Positions 45,321 through 53,920 of a stretch of 64,000 bases of DNA are shown one piece after another. The notes under the pieces were generated by a model. That model was not told where the DNA came from. It searched no databases and saw only the letters and a list, made by a program, of their open reading frames with translations. Position 1 is the first letter of the stretch. Each line of letters opens with the position of its first letter. The translations under genes and the position numbers were made by a program. The stretch is from Nocardioides deserti (lineage in GTDB: Bacteria > Actinomycetota > Actinomycetes > Propionibacteriales > Nocardioidaceae), in contig NZ_JACMYC010000007.1 in NCBI RefSeq assembly GCF_014266025.1, positions 62,001-126,000 on the forward strand, written 5' to 3'.

Positions 45321-45831
45321 CCGGCAGGTCGGTGCCCGTGCTCGACCAGCGCGGGTCGAACCGGACCAGCCCCACCACCGCCAGCGCCCCGAGCAGCAGC
45401 CCGGCGACGGAGACGTACGGCGACACGAGCGCCCACCGCAGCAGCACGCCCTGGTAGCCGGTGAACGCCAGCCCCTCCTCGACCACGCGCGCCTCGACGG
45501 CGGCACCGGGCTCGGGCGCCGGACCGCCGTACCGGTCGCTCACCTCGCCCTCCATCTCGACCGTCAGCGTCGAGGAGTCGGTGGCGCTGCTGAGGTCGGG
45601 GTCGGCCCACGTCCCGTCGCAGGTCTGCGGCCGGCCCGGCGGCGGTCCGGTGCGGCACTCGGCGTCGGCCGGCACCCGGACCGTCACGACCCGCTCGTCG
45701 GTCCACGCCGACGCGGTCCCGTGCATGAAGAACCACACCGGCGCGCCGAGCACCACCAGCGAGACGGCCACGACCAGCGACCAGAGGAGGGCGCGCACCA
45801 GGCGCGGGTGCTCGGGCGGGCGGCGGGTCAC
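45184..45831 (-). CDS. Two-helix membrane protein of unknown function
   Basis: A 215-residue protein not recognised as a family. The first helix is at about 15-36 (LLWSLVVAVSLVVLGAPVWFF) and the second at about 136-156 (PYVSVAGLLLGALAVVGLV). The stretch between them contains two Cys in CRTG...QTCDG and looks extracytoplasmic. From about residue 170 the tail is Arg/Gly-rich and runs 137 bases antisense into the PPOX gene; this tail may be an artefact of a lost stop. It begins near the 44-residue peptide gene. Confidence 0.6.
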   Translation of the reverse strand: MTRRPPEHPRLVRALLWSLVVAVSLVVLGAPVWFFMHGTASAWTDERVVTVRVPADAECRTGPPPGRPQTCDGTWADPDLSSATDSSTLTVEMEGEVSDRYGGPAPEPGAAVEARVVEEGLAFTGYQGVLLRWALVSPYVSVAGLLLGALAVVGLVRFDPRWSSTGTDLPVRTARVTPGTGRRRSAAPRARGSRAAGGSGRHTARRRAPRRRGGR

Positions 45832-45849
45832 GCCCGCATGGTGGCAGGC

Positions 45850-45984
45850 CTAGACGCCCGCGGGGGCCGGTTCGGTCGGCGGGGCGTCCGGGGTCGGCAC
45901 CGGGTTCGTCGCGGGATCGGTGCTCGGCACGATGTCGGGATCGGGGTCGGTGAGCGGTTCGGGGATCAGCGGCTCGGTGGTCAT
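45850..45984 (-). CDS. Small acidic proline-rich protein, 44 residues
   Basis: MTTEPLIPEPLTDPDPDIVP... contains repeated D-P, T-D-P and P-T-P units and no hydrophobic core. The composition is close to the 48-residue protein at 13160. A promoter-like GAGT-N15-GGTTAC ends 10 bases before the ATG. It probably follows the YbdK-type gene on its own short transcript. The function is unknown. Confidence 0.5.
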   Translation of the reverse strand: MTTEPLIPEPLTDPDPDIVPSTDPATNPVPTPDAPPTEPAPAGV

Positions 45985-45994
45985 GGCAGGTCCG

Positions 45995-46019
45995 GTAACC
46001 GCCGACGGGCGGGTCACTC
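45995..46019 (-). promoter_or_regulatory. Stress-sigma-type promoter-like motif (GAGT-N15-GGTTAC)
   Basis: It is one base off the GGGTAC -10 but has the same spacer as the motifs at 13316 and 17654. It lies 10 bases before the 44-residue gene and overlaps the YbdK-type stop codon. Confidence 0.35.
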
Positions 46020-47138
46020 CCGCCAGCAGGCGTTGGTGCGGTCGACCAGGTCGTCGACGACGGCGGCGAACTCCCCGCCGTTGCGCTCGTACGCCGCCCG
46101 CTGCCGCGGCGCGCCGCCGGCGGCCAGCACCCGCTCGACGCCGTCGCGCACGAGTCCGAGGTCGCCGGCGGCCTCCAGCTGCTCCCGCACGGTCGCCACC
46201 AGTGTCCCCAGCACCTCGCCGGCGGGCACCGGCTCGGCGCTGCACGGGTCGAGCAGCCGGTCGGCCAGGCCGTAGCGCGCTGCGCGCCACTGAGCCGCCC
46301 GCACCAGCTCGACGCGCCACAGGTCGTCGGCCGGCCAGCCGGGCAGCCGGCCCTCGGCGCCGGCGTCGTGCCAGGCGGCCACGTGGGTGACGAGCGCCCG
46401 CGCGAGCGCCGCGAGCAGCACCGCGTCGTCGGGGTCGGTGCACACATCGGCGACGCGGACCTCGACGGTCGGGTGGTCGGCGGAGAGCCGGGCGTCGAAG
46501 TACAGCATCGCGTCGTCGCGGGCGGCGCCGGACGCGACGAGCATCCGGCCGACCTCGCGGTAGCGCTCGACGGTGCCGAAGCGCTCCGTCGGGCCGGCGC
46601 TCGGCCAGTGCGACCAGAGCTGCGAGCGCCACGAGGCGTGGCGGGTGTCGCGGCCGGAGTGGTACGGCGAGTTCGTGCTGATCGCCAGCAGCGCGGGTAG
46701 CCACGGCACCAGCTGGTCGAGGACCGCGACGCCCTGCTCGGGCGAGTCGATCGCGACGTGGACGTGCATGCCGCACGTGCCCTCGGGCCGCGCCACCTCG
46801 CCGTACCGCTCGCGCATGTCGAGGTAGCGGTCGTCGCGGGTGACCTCCGGCTCGCCGCCGCGCAGCGGGCTGGTGCCCGTCGCAGCCGTGCGCAGCCCCG
46901 CCCGCTCCGCCGCCTCGCCGGCCAGCCGCCGGGCGCGCACCAGGTGCTCGCGCAGCTCGCCGAGGTCGGTGACCGGCGGGGTCTGCACCTCCACCTGGTG
47001 GCGGAAGAGCTCGCGGTCGAGCTCGTCGGAGCCGTGCGCCAGCACCTGCTGGGCGCGCGGCGCGGGCTCACGGGTCTCGGGGTCGACGAGGAGCAGCTCC
47101 TCCTCCACCCCCACGGTCCGCGGCTCCAAGGGGGCCAC
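46014..47138 (-). CDS. Glutamate-cysteine ligase type 2 (YbdK family)
   Basis: A 374-residue GCS2-family ligase: RTVGVEEELLLVDPETREP at the start, GTSPLRG, TCGMHVHVAIDSPEQGV, AISTNSPYHSGRDTRHASWRSQLW, and VEVRVADVCTDPDDAVLLAAL. YbdK-type enzymes are weak glutamate-cysteine ligases; actinobacteria use mycothiol, so the true substrate may differ. It starts at a GTG with GCGAGG nearby. A GGGTAT box lies about 33 bases upstream. Confidence 0.9.
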   Translation of the reverse strand: MAPLEPRTVGVEEELLLVDPETREPAPRAQQVLAHGSDELDRELFRHQVEVQTPPVTDLGELREHLVRARRLAGEAAERAGLRTAATGTSPLRGGEPEVTRDDRYLDMRERYGEVARPEGTCGMHVHVAIDSPEQGVAVLDQLVPWLPALLAISTNSPYHSGRDTRHASWRSQLWSHWPSAGPTERFGTVERYREVGRMLVASGAARDDAMLYFDARLSADHPTVEVRVADVCTDPDDAVLLAALARALVTHVAAWHDAGAEGRLPGWPADDLWRVELVRAAQWRAARYGLADRLLDPCSAEPVPAGEVLGTLVATVREQLEAAGDLGLVRDGVERVLAAGGAPRQRAAYERNGGEFAAVVDDLVDRTNACWRE

Positions 47139-47189
47139 CTCGCTGTCCGGTCGACGTCAGTGGCCGACCGATACCCGTGCGGGCCCGGC

Positions 47190-47665
47190 TCAGTAGTCGG
47201 CCAGCACCCCGCACACGGGACCGGTCGGGCCGGCCAGCAGCAGCGCGGCACCGTCGGCGAGGTCGGCGAGCGGCACGTCGACGGTCGTGTCGAGCAGCCC
47301 GCGGCCGTCGTCCTCGACGGTCAGGTCGGGAACGTCGGAGACATCGGCACCCTCGGTGCCGTCCTCGCAGGTGCTGCCCGGCGAGACGCGCACCGCCCAG
47401 CTGCCCGGCTCGGCGTCGAGCAGCCGGACCTCGAGGCGTACGCCGTCCCCGGCCGCCTGCGCGCGAGCGGAGCCGACGGCCGGACCGCCGGGACCGTCCG
47501 CGGGGTCGACCCCCGCAGCGTGGCGGTCACCCTGGTCTCGCGGTCGAAGACGCCCGAGCCGTCCGCGCCCTGCACGACCGGCTCCTCCGAGGAGCAGCCG
47601 CTGAGCGCGAGCGCGCCGACGACGGCGAACAGCGCCGGGAGGGCACGTCGCGTGCGGGCCCGCAT
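47190..47665 (-). pseudogene. Frameshifted lipoprotein with superoxide-dismutase-like C-terminal half
   Basis: The N-terminal frame starts at 47665 with a lipoprotein signal (ALPALFAVVGALALSGC). It continues sensibly to VTATLRG, then becomes Arg/Pro-rich nonsense. From about 47514 the -1 frame continues a plausible protein: VDPADGPGGPAVGSARAQAA, DLTVEDDGRGLLDTTVDVPL and PTGPVCGVLADY. The switch is at a run of five G on the coding strand (47510-47514); one extra G would restore a 158-residue protein. The latter half resembles Cu/Zn-SOD C-terminal segments, without metal-binding His. It may be a true mutation, a phase switch or a sequencing error. Confidence 0.6.
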
Positions 47666-49812
47666 CAGGCGGCGTCCCCGCGGCGTACCAGCGCGTCGGT
47701 GAGCATCGAGACGAGCGCCTCGAGCTGCACGTCGGCGCTGTTGGGCAGCTCCTCGTCGGACCCGTCGAGCGCCCGGGCGGCGAGGCCGGCCTTGCTGTCG
47801 ATGAGCTCGGCGATCCGGGTGTCGAGGGTCTGCGCGGCGATGATCCGCCACGCGGTGACCGGCTCCTCCTGGCCGATGCGGTGGATGCGGTCGATCGCCT
47901 GGGTCTGCTCGGCGTCGGTCCAGGAGAGCTCGGCGAGGACGAGGTTCGAGGCGACCTGCAGGTTGAGGCCGACGCCCGCCGCGGTGAGCGAGCAGACGAC
48001 GACCGCGACCTCGGGGTCGTTGACGAACTCGTCGATGTTGCGCTGGCGCGCCTTCGACGTCTGGTCCCCACGGATCGAGGAGTAGCGGATGCCGCGCCGC
48101 GCGAAGGTCTCCTCCGCGACGTCCATGACGTCGACGTGCTTGGCGAAGAACACGACCTTGCCGACGTTGCGCGCCAGCTGGGCGGCGTAGTCGGCGGCGA
48201 GCCCGGCCTTGGCCTGGCCGATGCGGCGCATCATGCCGAAGACGTTCTCGCCCGAGGTGTTGTCGGTGGTGTCCTCGCGCTCCCACGTCGCCACCCGGCG
48301 GACGAGCTCGTGGTCGATGCCCTCGACCGTCTGACCCGACGTGCGGGTGGCCAGCGCGGTGTCGTACCGCTCGACCAGGCGGCGCGCGAGCTCGCGCTCG
48401 GCGGCGCGGATCGAGCGGCCGGCCTCGTCGTCCAGCTCGACCGGCAGGTCGGCGACCCGGCGGGCGGGGATGTCGGCGGCGACGTCGACCTTGCGGCGGC
48501 GCACGATGCCCATGTCGATGACGCAGCGGCGGGCGGCGGGGTAGAACGGCGGGTCGGCCGGGGTGAGGCCGGTGTCCTCGAGCGCGTCCATGAGCTTCCC
48601 GAGCGGCCGCTTGTCGTCGATCCAGCCGAGGAACTGCCAGATCGCGCGGAAGTCCTCGATGTCGTTGATGAGCGGGGTGCCGGTCAGCGCCATCATCAGC
48701 GGGCGGCCGATGCGCTGGCGGATCCGGTCGGAGAGCTGGAGGACGTGCTGGGAGCGCTGGGAGGTCTTGTTCTTGATGAAGTGCGCCTCGTCGACGACCA
48801 TCCCGCGGAAGCCGAAGTCGCCGAGCCAGCCGACGTGGCGGTCGAGCACCTCGTAGTTGACGACCACGATGTCGGCGAAGCCGTCGACGTTCTCGCCGTC
48901 GCCGTGGATGACCGTGACCGGGCGGTTCGGCACCCACAGGCCGGCCTCGCGCGCCCAGTTGGTCTTGACGACGTTCGGCACGACGACGAGCAGCGGGAAC
49001 GCCTCGGCGGCCTGCGCGGCGAGCAGCGCCTGCGCGGTCTTGCCCAGGCCCGGCTCGTCGGCCAGCAGGAACGTGCGGTGGCCGCGGGCGGCGGACGCGA
49101 CGAGCTGCGCCTGGTGCGGCATCAGCTCGCGGTCGCCGGGGACCTTCACGTCGGCCGCGGCGTCCTCGACGTCGGGCAGCGGCATGCAGGAGACGGCGCC
49201 GCCGCCGGCGTACTCGAAGGACCGGAAGAGCGGGCCGAGCAGCTCCCACGTCGCCAGGCGGCGCGGGCGGGAGACCCGGGCCTCGGCGACGCTGAAGTCC
49301 GGCGGCAGGAAGGGGTTGGCCAGCTGGCGGGCGATGACCGACTGCGGGACCCGGCGCTCGGGGACCGGGGCGGGCGCCAGGGGGTCCTCCTCGGGCTCGG
49401 GCTCCGGCTCGGGCTCCAGGCCGGCGGCGCGGAGCATCCGCAGCTTCAGCTCCTGGGCGGACTCCGAGACGTGGGCGTCCTCGGCCAGCAGCGAGAGCAA
49501 CGAGGTGTCGCGGGCGGTGGTCTTGGCGAGGATCGTGCCGATGCCGTCGAGCCGCTTGAGCTGCTCGGCGCGCTGCGCCTCGGTCGCCTCGGTGTCGGTC
49601 TTGACCCGGGCGCGCTCCTCGCGCGCCAGGAGGGCGACGACCTGGAACTTCGTGCGCGCCGACGGGCTCACCGTGCCGCGCTGGGCGCTCGCCTCGACCT
49701 CGCGCACCGCGCGGGCGAGGACCGGGATCAGTCCCTCGTTGTCGAGCTCGCGCGCACGACGGCGCGGGGCGTTGCGGGGCGCGCCGGTCCGGCGCTGGCC
49801 TCCTCGAGCCAA
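47665..49812 (-). CDS. SNF2-family DEAD/DEAH helicase
   Basis: A 715-residue Swi2/Snf2 ATPase. An N-terminal helical region of about 200 residues contains an EPEPEPEPEE run. The helicase core has Walker A DEPGLGKTAQAL, motif II DEAHFIKN, motif III LTGTPLIND, and the C-terminal lobe motifs CSLTAAGVGLNLQ and QAIDRIHRIGQ. It translocates on duplex DNA and may remodel or repair it. The start is assigned to TTG at 49812 because GGGAGGAG lies eight bases before it and no ATG or GTG fits. The stop overlaps the lipoprotein start. Confidence 0.88.
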   Translation of the reverse strand: MARGGQRRTGAPRNAPRRRARELDNEGLIPVLARAVREVEASAQRGTVSPSARTKFQVVALLAREERARVKTDTEATEAQRAEQLKRLDGIGTILAKTTARDTSLLSLLAEDAHVSESAQELKLRMLRAAGLEPEPEPEPEEDPLAPAPVPERRVPQSVIARQLANPFLPPDFSVAEARVSRPRRLATWELLGPLFRSFEYAGGGAVSCMPLPDVEDAAADVKVPGDRELMPHQAQLVASAARGHRTFLLADEPGLGKTAQALLAAQAAEAFPLLVVVPNVVKTNWAREAGLWVPNRPVTVIHGDGENVDGFADIVVVNYEVLDRHVGWLGDFGFRGMVVDEAHFIKNKTSQRSQHVLQLSDRIRQRIGRPLMMALTGTPLINDIEDFRAIWQFLGWIDDKRPLGKLMDALEDTGLTPADPPFYPAARRCVIDMGIVRRRKVDVAADIPARRVADLPVELDDEAGRSIRAAERELARRLVERYDTALATRTSGQTVEGIDHELVRRVATWEREDTTDNTSGENVFGMMRRIGQAKAGLAADYAAQLARNVGKVVFFAKHVDVMDVAEETFARRGIRYSSIRGDQTSKARQRNIDEFVNDPEVAVVVCSLTAAGVGLNLQVASNLVLAELSWTDAEQTQAIDRIHRIGQEEPVTAWRIIAAQTLDTRIAELIDSKAGLAARALDGSDEELPNSADVQLEALVSMLTDALVRRGDAA

Positions 49813-50106
49813 AGCCTTCTCCTCCCGGTGCCGTGCAGCGCACGGCGGGACACCGACACCGCACGCGCTGCCGGCCGCTGCTGCGGGGGCGAGGCGACGC
49901 CTGGCGAGGCAGACGTCCGCACGCGGTGTGGATCGGGCGACCACCGGTCGGTGGCCGCGAGGCCGGTCGCGACGACGAGACGTACGTCGCGGTCCGGCCC
50001 GTCCACTGTACCGCGCCGCGCCGCCGTGCGTGGGATCGGTGGACGACGTGCCCCACGTTGGGTACCGGGTCGGCTGACCGCTTCTCGACGCACGTAGGAG
50101 GCGACC

Positions 50107-50511
50107 ATGCCCGCCAAGGAAGAACTGCCCTCGACCATCCAGCGCTCCCCGAAGAAGGCCCAGCGCACCTGGTCCAAGGCGCACGACAACGCCGTCGACG
50201 AGTACGGCGAGGGCGAGCGCGCCCACCGCACGGCGTTCTCCGCCCTCAAGCACTCCTTCGAGAAGGTCGGCGACCACTGGGAGGCCAAGGGCGAGAAGGG
50301 CCCCTCGGACCAGCAGGCCGAGAAGACCGGCGCGGCGGCCCGCAAGGGCGGGAAGACCGCCGAGGGCGTCGACGCCAACGCGAGCAAGAAGCACCTGATG
50401 GAGGTCGCCCGCAAGCTCGACATCTCCGGCCGCTCGACGATGAGGAAGGACGAGCTGGTCGAGGCGATCAAGAAGGAGAACCGCAAGGAGACGCGGAAGA
50501 GCCGGTCGTAG
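50107..50511 (+). CDS. ChaB-domain protein with C-terminal Rho-N/SAP-like motif
   Basis: A 134-residue, highly basic protein. The ChaB domain (about residues 5-65: ELPSTIQRSPKKAQRTWSKAHDNAVDEYG...AHRTAFSALKHSFEKVGDHWEAKG) is followed by a Lys/Ala linker. A C-terminal SAP/Rho-N-like helix pair (SKKHLMEVARKLDISGRSTMRKDELVEAIKK) may bind nucleic acid. ChaB's role is unclear; related proteins are stress-induced. GTAGGAGG precedes the ATG, and a GGGTAC box lies about 42 bases before it. Its end overlaps the convergent kinase gene by 44 bases. Confidence 0.85.
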   Translation: MPAKEELPSTIQRSPKKAQRTWSKAHDNAVDEYGEGERAHRTAFSALKHSFEKVGDHWEAKGEKGPSDQQAEKTGAAARKGGKTAEGVDANASKKHLMEVARKLDISGRSTMRKDELVEAIKKENRKETRKSRS

Positions 50512-53068
50512 CCGCGTCCTCGAGGCGTACGCCGGCGAGCGCGTCGGCCGCGCGCGACCGGGCGAGGTTCCACTCCCAGAGATCGCTCCCGGCTCCGGTC
50601 CCCGTGCGGCCGGCGAGCACACACGACCGCTCGTCGGGAGTGAGGTCCGCGGAGCCGTCGACCAGCGTGGGGACCGCGTCGTCGGAGAGCCCCTGCAGGT
50701 AGGTCCAGTCGACGCGGCCGGTGTCGGCGTACCGCTCCAGGTTGTGGTCGGCCACCCACGCCTCGGGGTTCACCGCGGCCAGCCCGAGCAGCGCGACGAC
50801 ACCGCTGACGAGCGCGAACCGCGGGAACCACGTCGACCGCAGCACGACCACGGCTGCGAAGGAGGCCAGCACCAGCAGCCCGAGCCAGCCCTCCACCACG
50901 TCGACGAGCAGCCGCAGCGTCGTGAACCCGTAGGCCTCCTGGTAGAGGTGCATCCGGTGCAGCGCCGAGCCGACGACGACGAGCGTCTCGAGGCACAGCA
51001 CCCCGAGCGCGCCGCGCAGCCAGGCCCGGTCGGCGGCGGTCGCCCGCGGCGCCTTGCGGGCCGCCGCCCACACGACGAGCAGCGTGAGCGCGGTGGCGAC
51101 GGTGAGCTGGCCGAAGCCTTGGTGGACGTACTCCGCGTAGGTCAGCCCCGTCGTCCGCCGCAGGTGGTCGTGGCCCGCGAGCACCACCGTGGCCTGCGCG
51201 ACCAGGAACACCGCGAACACCCCGACCACGACCAGCACCGGCGCCAGCCACTCGAACCGGCGTCCCACCGGGCGCGGGTCGCCGGTCCCGCGGTCGACGC
51301 GCGGCGCGTCGAGGGCGAGGTACGCCGCCGCCAGCACCACCCCGCCGACCGCGACGGTCACGAACACCCGCGCCACCAGCAGGTCGGTCGTCAGGTCCGG
51401 GACCGCCGCGTCGACCCACTCGGCGAGCAGCGCGTCCGCGGAGACGAGCAGCGCCCCGAAGACGACCAGCCCGAGCACCGACCACACCAGCGTGCGCAGC
51501 ACCGCCGCCCCCTGGCCCCGACCCGTCAGCCTCGCGACGGTCCGGCCCAGCCACGGCAGCCCGCGCAGGCCCGCCAGCGGCCAGGCCAGCCCGGTCAGCA
51601 CGATCCCCGCTGCCGTCCGCGGCCGGGTCACCCCGCACAGCGCGGTCGCGACCCCGGCCAGCAGGCACAGCACGACGAGCCACTCCGCGTCCCGGACGAC
51701 CGTCGTCACGGCCAGCAGCACGCAGAGTCCCGCGCAGCCCAGCGTCCACGGGTCCCGGCGGCGCGGTGTCGCCGCGAGCAGCACCCCGCCGGCCGCGAGC
51801 AGGACGAGCAGCGTCCCGAGCCCCAGGTCCCGCTCCACCAGGAGCGTCGCCGCGAGCGCCCCGGTCGCGAGCGCCCCGCCCAGCAGGCCCAGCCGCGGCG
51901 GCACCGGCCGCGCCGGCCAGAACCCGCCGAAGAGGTCGTCCAGCACGCCGGGCGCAGCCACGCCGGCTGCTCGCACGTCGGCTGGTCGAGGAGGTTGGGC
52001 AGCAACCGTCTCCGAACCCGCCGACCCGACCGGCTCATCGGCCACCCGCTCCGGCGGCGACAACGGCAGCACGACGCGCACCCGCGCCCCGCCCGGACCG
52101 TCCGGCCCGCCCTCGGGCTCGACGAAGCCGATCGTCCCGCCGTGCAGGTCGCTGACCCAGCGGGCGATGGCGAGCCCGAGACCGGTCCCGCCGCCGGTGG
52201 CGTCGCCGGCGGCCAGCGTGCCGAACGGCTCGAAGACCCTCTCCCGATCGGCCGGGGCGATCCCCGGCCCGGCGTCGTGGACCTCGACGACGTACCGCTC
52301 TCCCTCCTGCCCCGCCTCCACCCGCACCGTGCTGCCGGCGGGGCTGTGCCGCGAGGCGTTGTCGAGCAGGTTCGCGACGAGCTGGTGCAGGCGGGCGGGG
52401 TCGGCGGCGACGACGAGGTCCGGCGGCGAGACGCGCACGTCGTACGTCACCGGGCGGCCGAGCACCTCGGCCTCGGCGACCGCGTCGGCGAGCAGCGCCG
52501 CGAGCCGGACGGGCTCGGGGACCAGCGGTGCGCGGCCGGCGTCGACGCGGGCCAGGTCGAGCAGGTCCTCGACGAGCCGGCTGGTCCGCTCCGCCTGGCC
52601 GAGTGCCACCTGGAGCGCGGCGGGGTCGGCAGGGCCGACGCCGTCGGCGAGGTTCTCCAGCAGCGCGCGCATGCCGGTGAGGGGGGTGCGCAGCTCGTGG
52701 CTGACGTTCGCGACGAGCTCGCGCCGCTGGCGGTCGACGGCGGCGAGGTCCGCGGCCATCGTGTTGAAGGCGCGGGCCAGCTCGCCGACCTCGTCGCGGG
52801 ACGTCTCCGGCACGCGCACGCCGTGGTCGCCGGTCGCCATCCGTCGCGCGGCCGCGGTCATCTGGCGCAGCGGCGAGGTCATCCCGGCCGCGAGCAGCTG
52901 CGTGACGGCGAGCGCGAGGGCGACGGTGACGGGCACCCCGAGCCAGGGAGGTACGCCGCCGGCCCGGCCGAGCGTGGCGACCGCGGTCGCGACCAGGACG
53001 CTCGCGGCGACCAGCAGCCCGAGCTTGACCTTGATCGAGCGGACCGCCGCGAGCGGCTGCGGGGTCAC
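50468..53068 (-). CDS. Sensor histidine kinase fused to a DUF4173-like multi-helix membrane domain
   Basis: An 866-residue protein. An N-terminal membrane pair (about 13-62) leads to HAMP (about 62-115), HisKA with phospho-acceptor His124 in LVANVSHELRTPL, and a HATPase ending GGGTGLGLAIARWVSDLHGG (about 325). After a linker rich in Pro/Ala (about 355-400), a second part begins with DDLFGGFWPARPVPPRLGLL. It contains about twelve helices up to residue 790 and resembles DUF4153/DUF4173 membrane proteins, usually a separate gene. A final soluble tail follows. The kinase core is cytoplasmic. The GTG start overlaps the response regulator stop. Confidence 0.85.
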   Translation of the reverse strand: MTPQPLAAVRSIKVKLGLLVAASVLVATAVATLGRAGGVPPWLGVPVTVALALAVTQLLAAGMTSPLRQMTAAARRMATGDHGVRVPETSRDEVGELARAFNTMAADLAAVDRQRRELVANVSHELRTPLTGMRALLENLADGVGPADPAALQVALGQAERTSRLVEDLLDLARVDAGRAPLVPEPVRLAALLADAVAEAEVLGRPVTYDVRVSPPDLVVAADPARLHQLVANLLDNASRHSPAGSTVRVEAGQEGERYVVEVHDAGPGIAPADRERVFEPFGTLAAGDATGGGTGLGLAIARWVSDLHGGTIGFVEPEGGPDGPGGARVRVVLPLSPPERVADEPVGSAGSETVAAQPPRPADVRAAGVAAPGVLDDLFGGFWPARPVPPRLGLLGGALATGALAATLLVERDLGLGTLLVLLAAGGVLLAATPRRRDPWTLGCAGLCVLLAVTTVVRDAEWLVVLCLLAGVATALCGVTRPRTAAGIVLTGLAWPLAGLRGLPWLGRTVARLTGRGQGAAVLRTLVWSVLGLVVFGALLVSADALLAEWVDAAVPDLTTDLLVARVFVTVAVGGVVLAAAYLALDAPRVDRGTGDPRPVGRRFEWLAPVLVVVGVFAVFLVAQATVVLAGHDHLRRTTGLTYAEYVHQGFGQLTVATALTLLVVWAAARKAPRATAADRAWLRGALGVLCLETLVVVGSALHRMHLYQEAYGFTTLRLLVDVVEGWLGLLVLASFAAVVVLRSTWFPRFALVSGVVALLGLAAVNPEAWVADHNLERYADTGRVDWTYLQGLSDDAVPTLVDGSADLTPDERSCVLAGRTGTGAGSDLWEWNLARSRAADALAGVRLEDAATTGSSASPCGSPS

Positions 53069-53766
53069 GAGGCGCCCCCGGCCGTCGGCACCTCGAGCGC
53101 GTAGCCGACCCCGTGCACGGTCCGCACCAGCTCGGCACCGATCTTCGCGCGCAGCCCCTTGACGTGGCTGTCGACCGTGCGCGTGCCGGACGCGCCGGCC
53201 CACCCCCACACCTCGGCCATCAGCCGCTCGCGGGTCACCACCGCGCCGGGCGAGGACGCCAGGCACAGCAGCAGGTCGAACTCGGTCGGCGTCAGCCGCA
53301 CCTCCTCCTCCCCGCGCCAGACCCGCCGCGCGGGCGGGTCGACCCGGAGGTCGCCCAGCTCGAGGGCCCGCCGGCCGGCCATCTCGGCGGCCCGGTCGAC
53401 CCGGCGCAGCAGCGCGGCGACCCGAGCCACGAGCTCCTTCATCCGGAACGGCTTGGTCAGGTAGTCGTCGGCCCCCACGGCGAGCCCCACCAGCACGTCG
53501 GCCTCGTCCGCACGCGCGGTCAGCATCAGCACGGGCACCGGCCGGTCGGCCTGGATGCGCCGGCACACCTCGTGCCCGTCGTACCCGGGCAGCATCAGGT
53601 CGAGCACCACCACGTCCGGCCGGTGCTCGGCGTGCGCCGCGACCGCGGCCGGCCCGTCGACGGCCCGCACGACGTCGTACCCCTCCGCCACCAGCCGGTC
53701 GGACACCGCCTGGTTGATGACCGGGTCGTCCTCGACGACGAGGACCGTGCGACGCGCGCTGCTCAT
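53065..53766 (-). CDS. OmpR/PhoB-family response regulator
   Basis: A 233-residue protein. The receiver domain has VVEDD (12-14) and phospho-acceptor Asp56 (VVVLDLMLPG), then Thr/Lys switch residues MLTARAD and YLTKPF. The C-terminal winged helix includes RLTPTEFDLLLCLASSPG and RTVDSHVKGLRAKIG. It is the partner of the fused kinase, to which it is translationally coupled (overlap of four bases). The start at 53766 matches the family. Confidence 0.94.
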   Translation of the reverse strand: MSSARRTVLVVEDDPVINQAVSDRLVAEGYDVVRAVDGPAAVAAHAEHRPDVVVLDLMLPGYDGHEVCRRIQADRPVPVLMLTARADEADVLVGLAVGADDYLTKPFRMKELVARVAALLRRVDRAAEMAGRRALELGDLRVDPPARRVWRGEEEVRLTPTEFDLLLCLASSPGAVVTRERLMAEVWGWAGASGTRTVDSHVKGLRAKIGAELVRTVHGVGYALEVPTAGGAS

Positions 53767-53849
53767 GCCGCGAGCGTAGGAGCGCGGGGCAGCAGGAGCC
53801 GCGGATGAGGTGTGGAGATCCTGTGCAGGTCGCTCCCGGGCCTGCAACG

Positions 53850-53889
53850 GCACGAGACCGCCCGCCCCAGAGGGCGAACGGCCTCGTGC
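53850..53889 (-). terminator. Terminator-like hairpin downstream of the BMP transporter operon
   Basis: The arms GCACGAG and CTCGTGC enclose a second stem (CGCCC-CAGA-GGGCG). It follows the last permease stop on the minus strand by about 30 bases. Confidence 0.6.
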
Positions 53890-53920
53890 TCTCGGCGCCG
53901 GTCCGCAGGACCGCCGACGT

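Noticed and set aside
45985-46776. Minus-strand frame upstream of the 44-residue protein as a larger gene
   Set aside because: It overlaps the well-supported YbdK-type gene in another frame and is Arg/Ala-rich without a domain.
49813-50106. Possible small gene in the spacer before the ChaB-like gene
   Set aside because: No frame with a start, ribosome site and sensible composition; only short dyads and a GGGTAC box at 50060 were seen.
49813-50622. Longer N-terminus of the SNF2 gene
   Set aside because: The added part is antisense to the ChaB-like gene and low in complexity; a TTG with a strong ribosome site explains the start.
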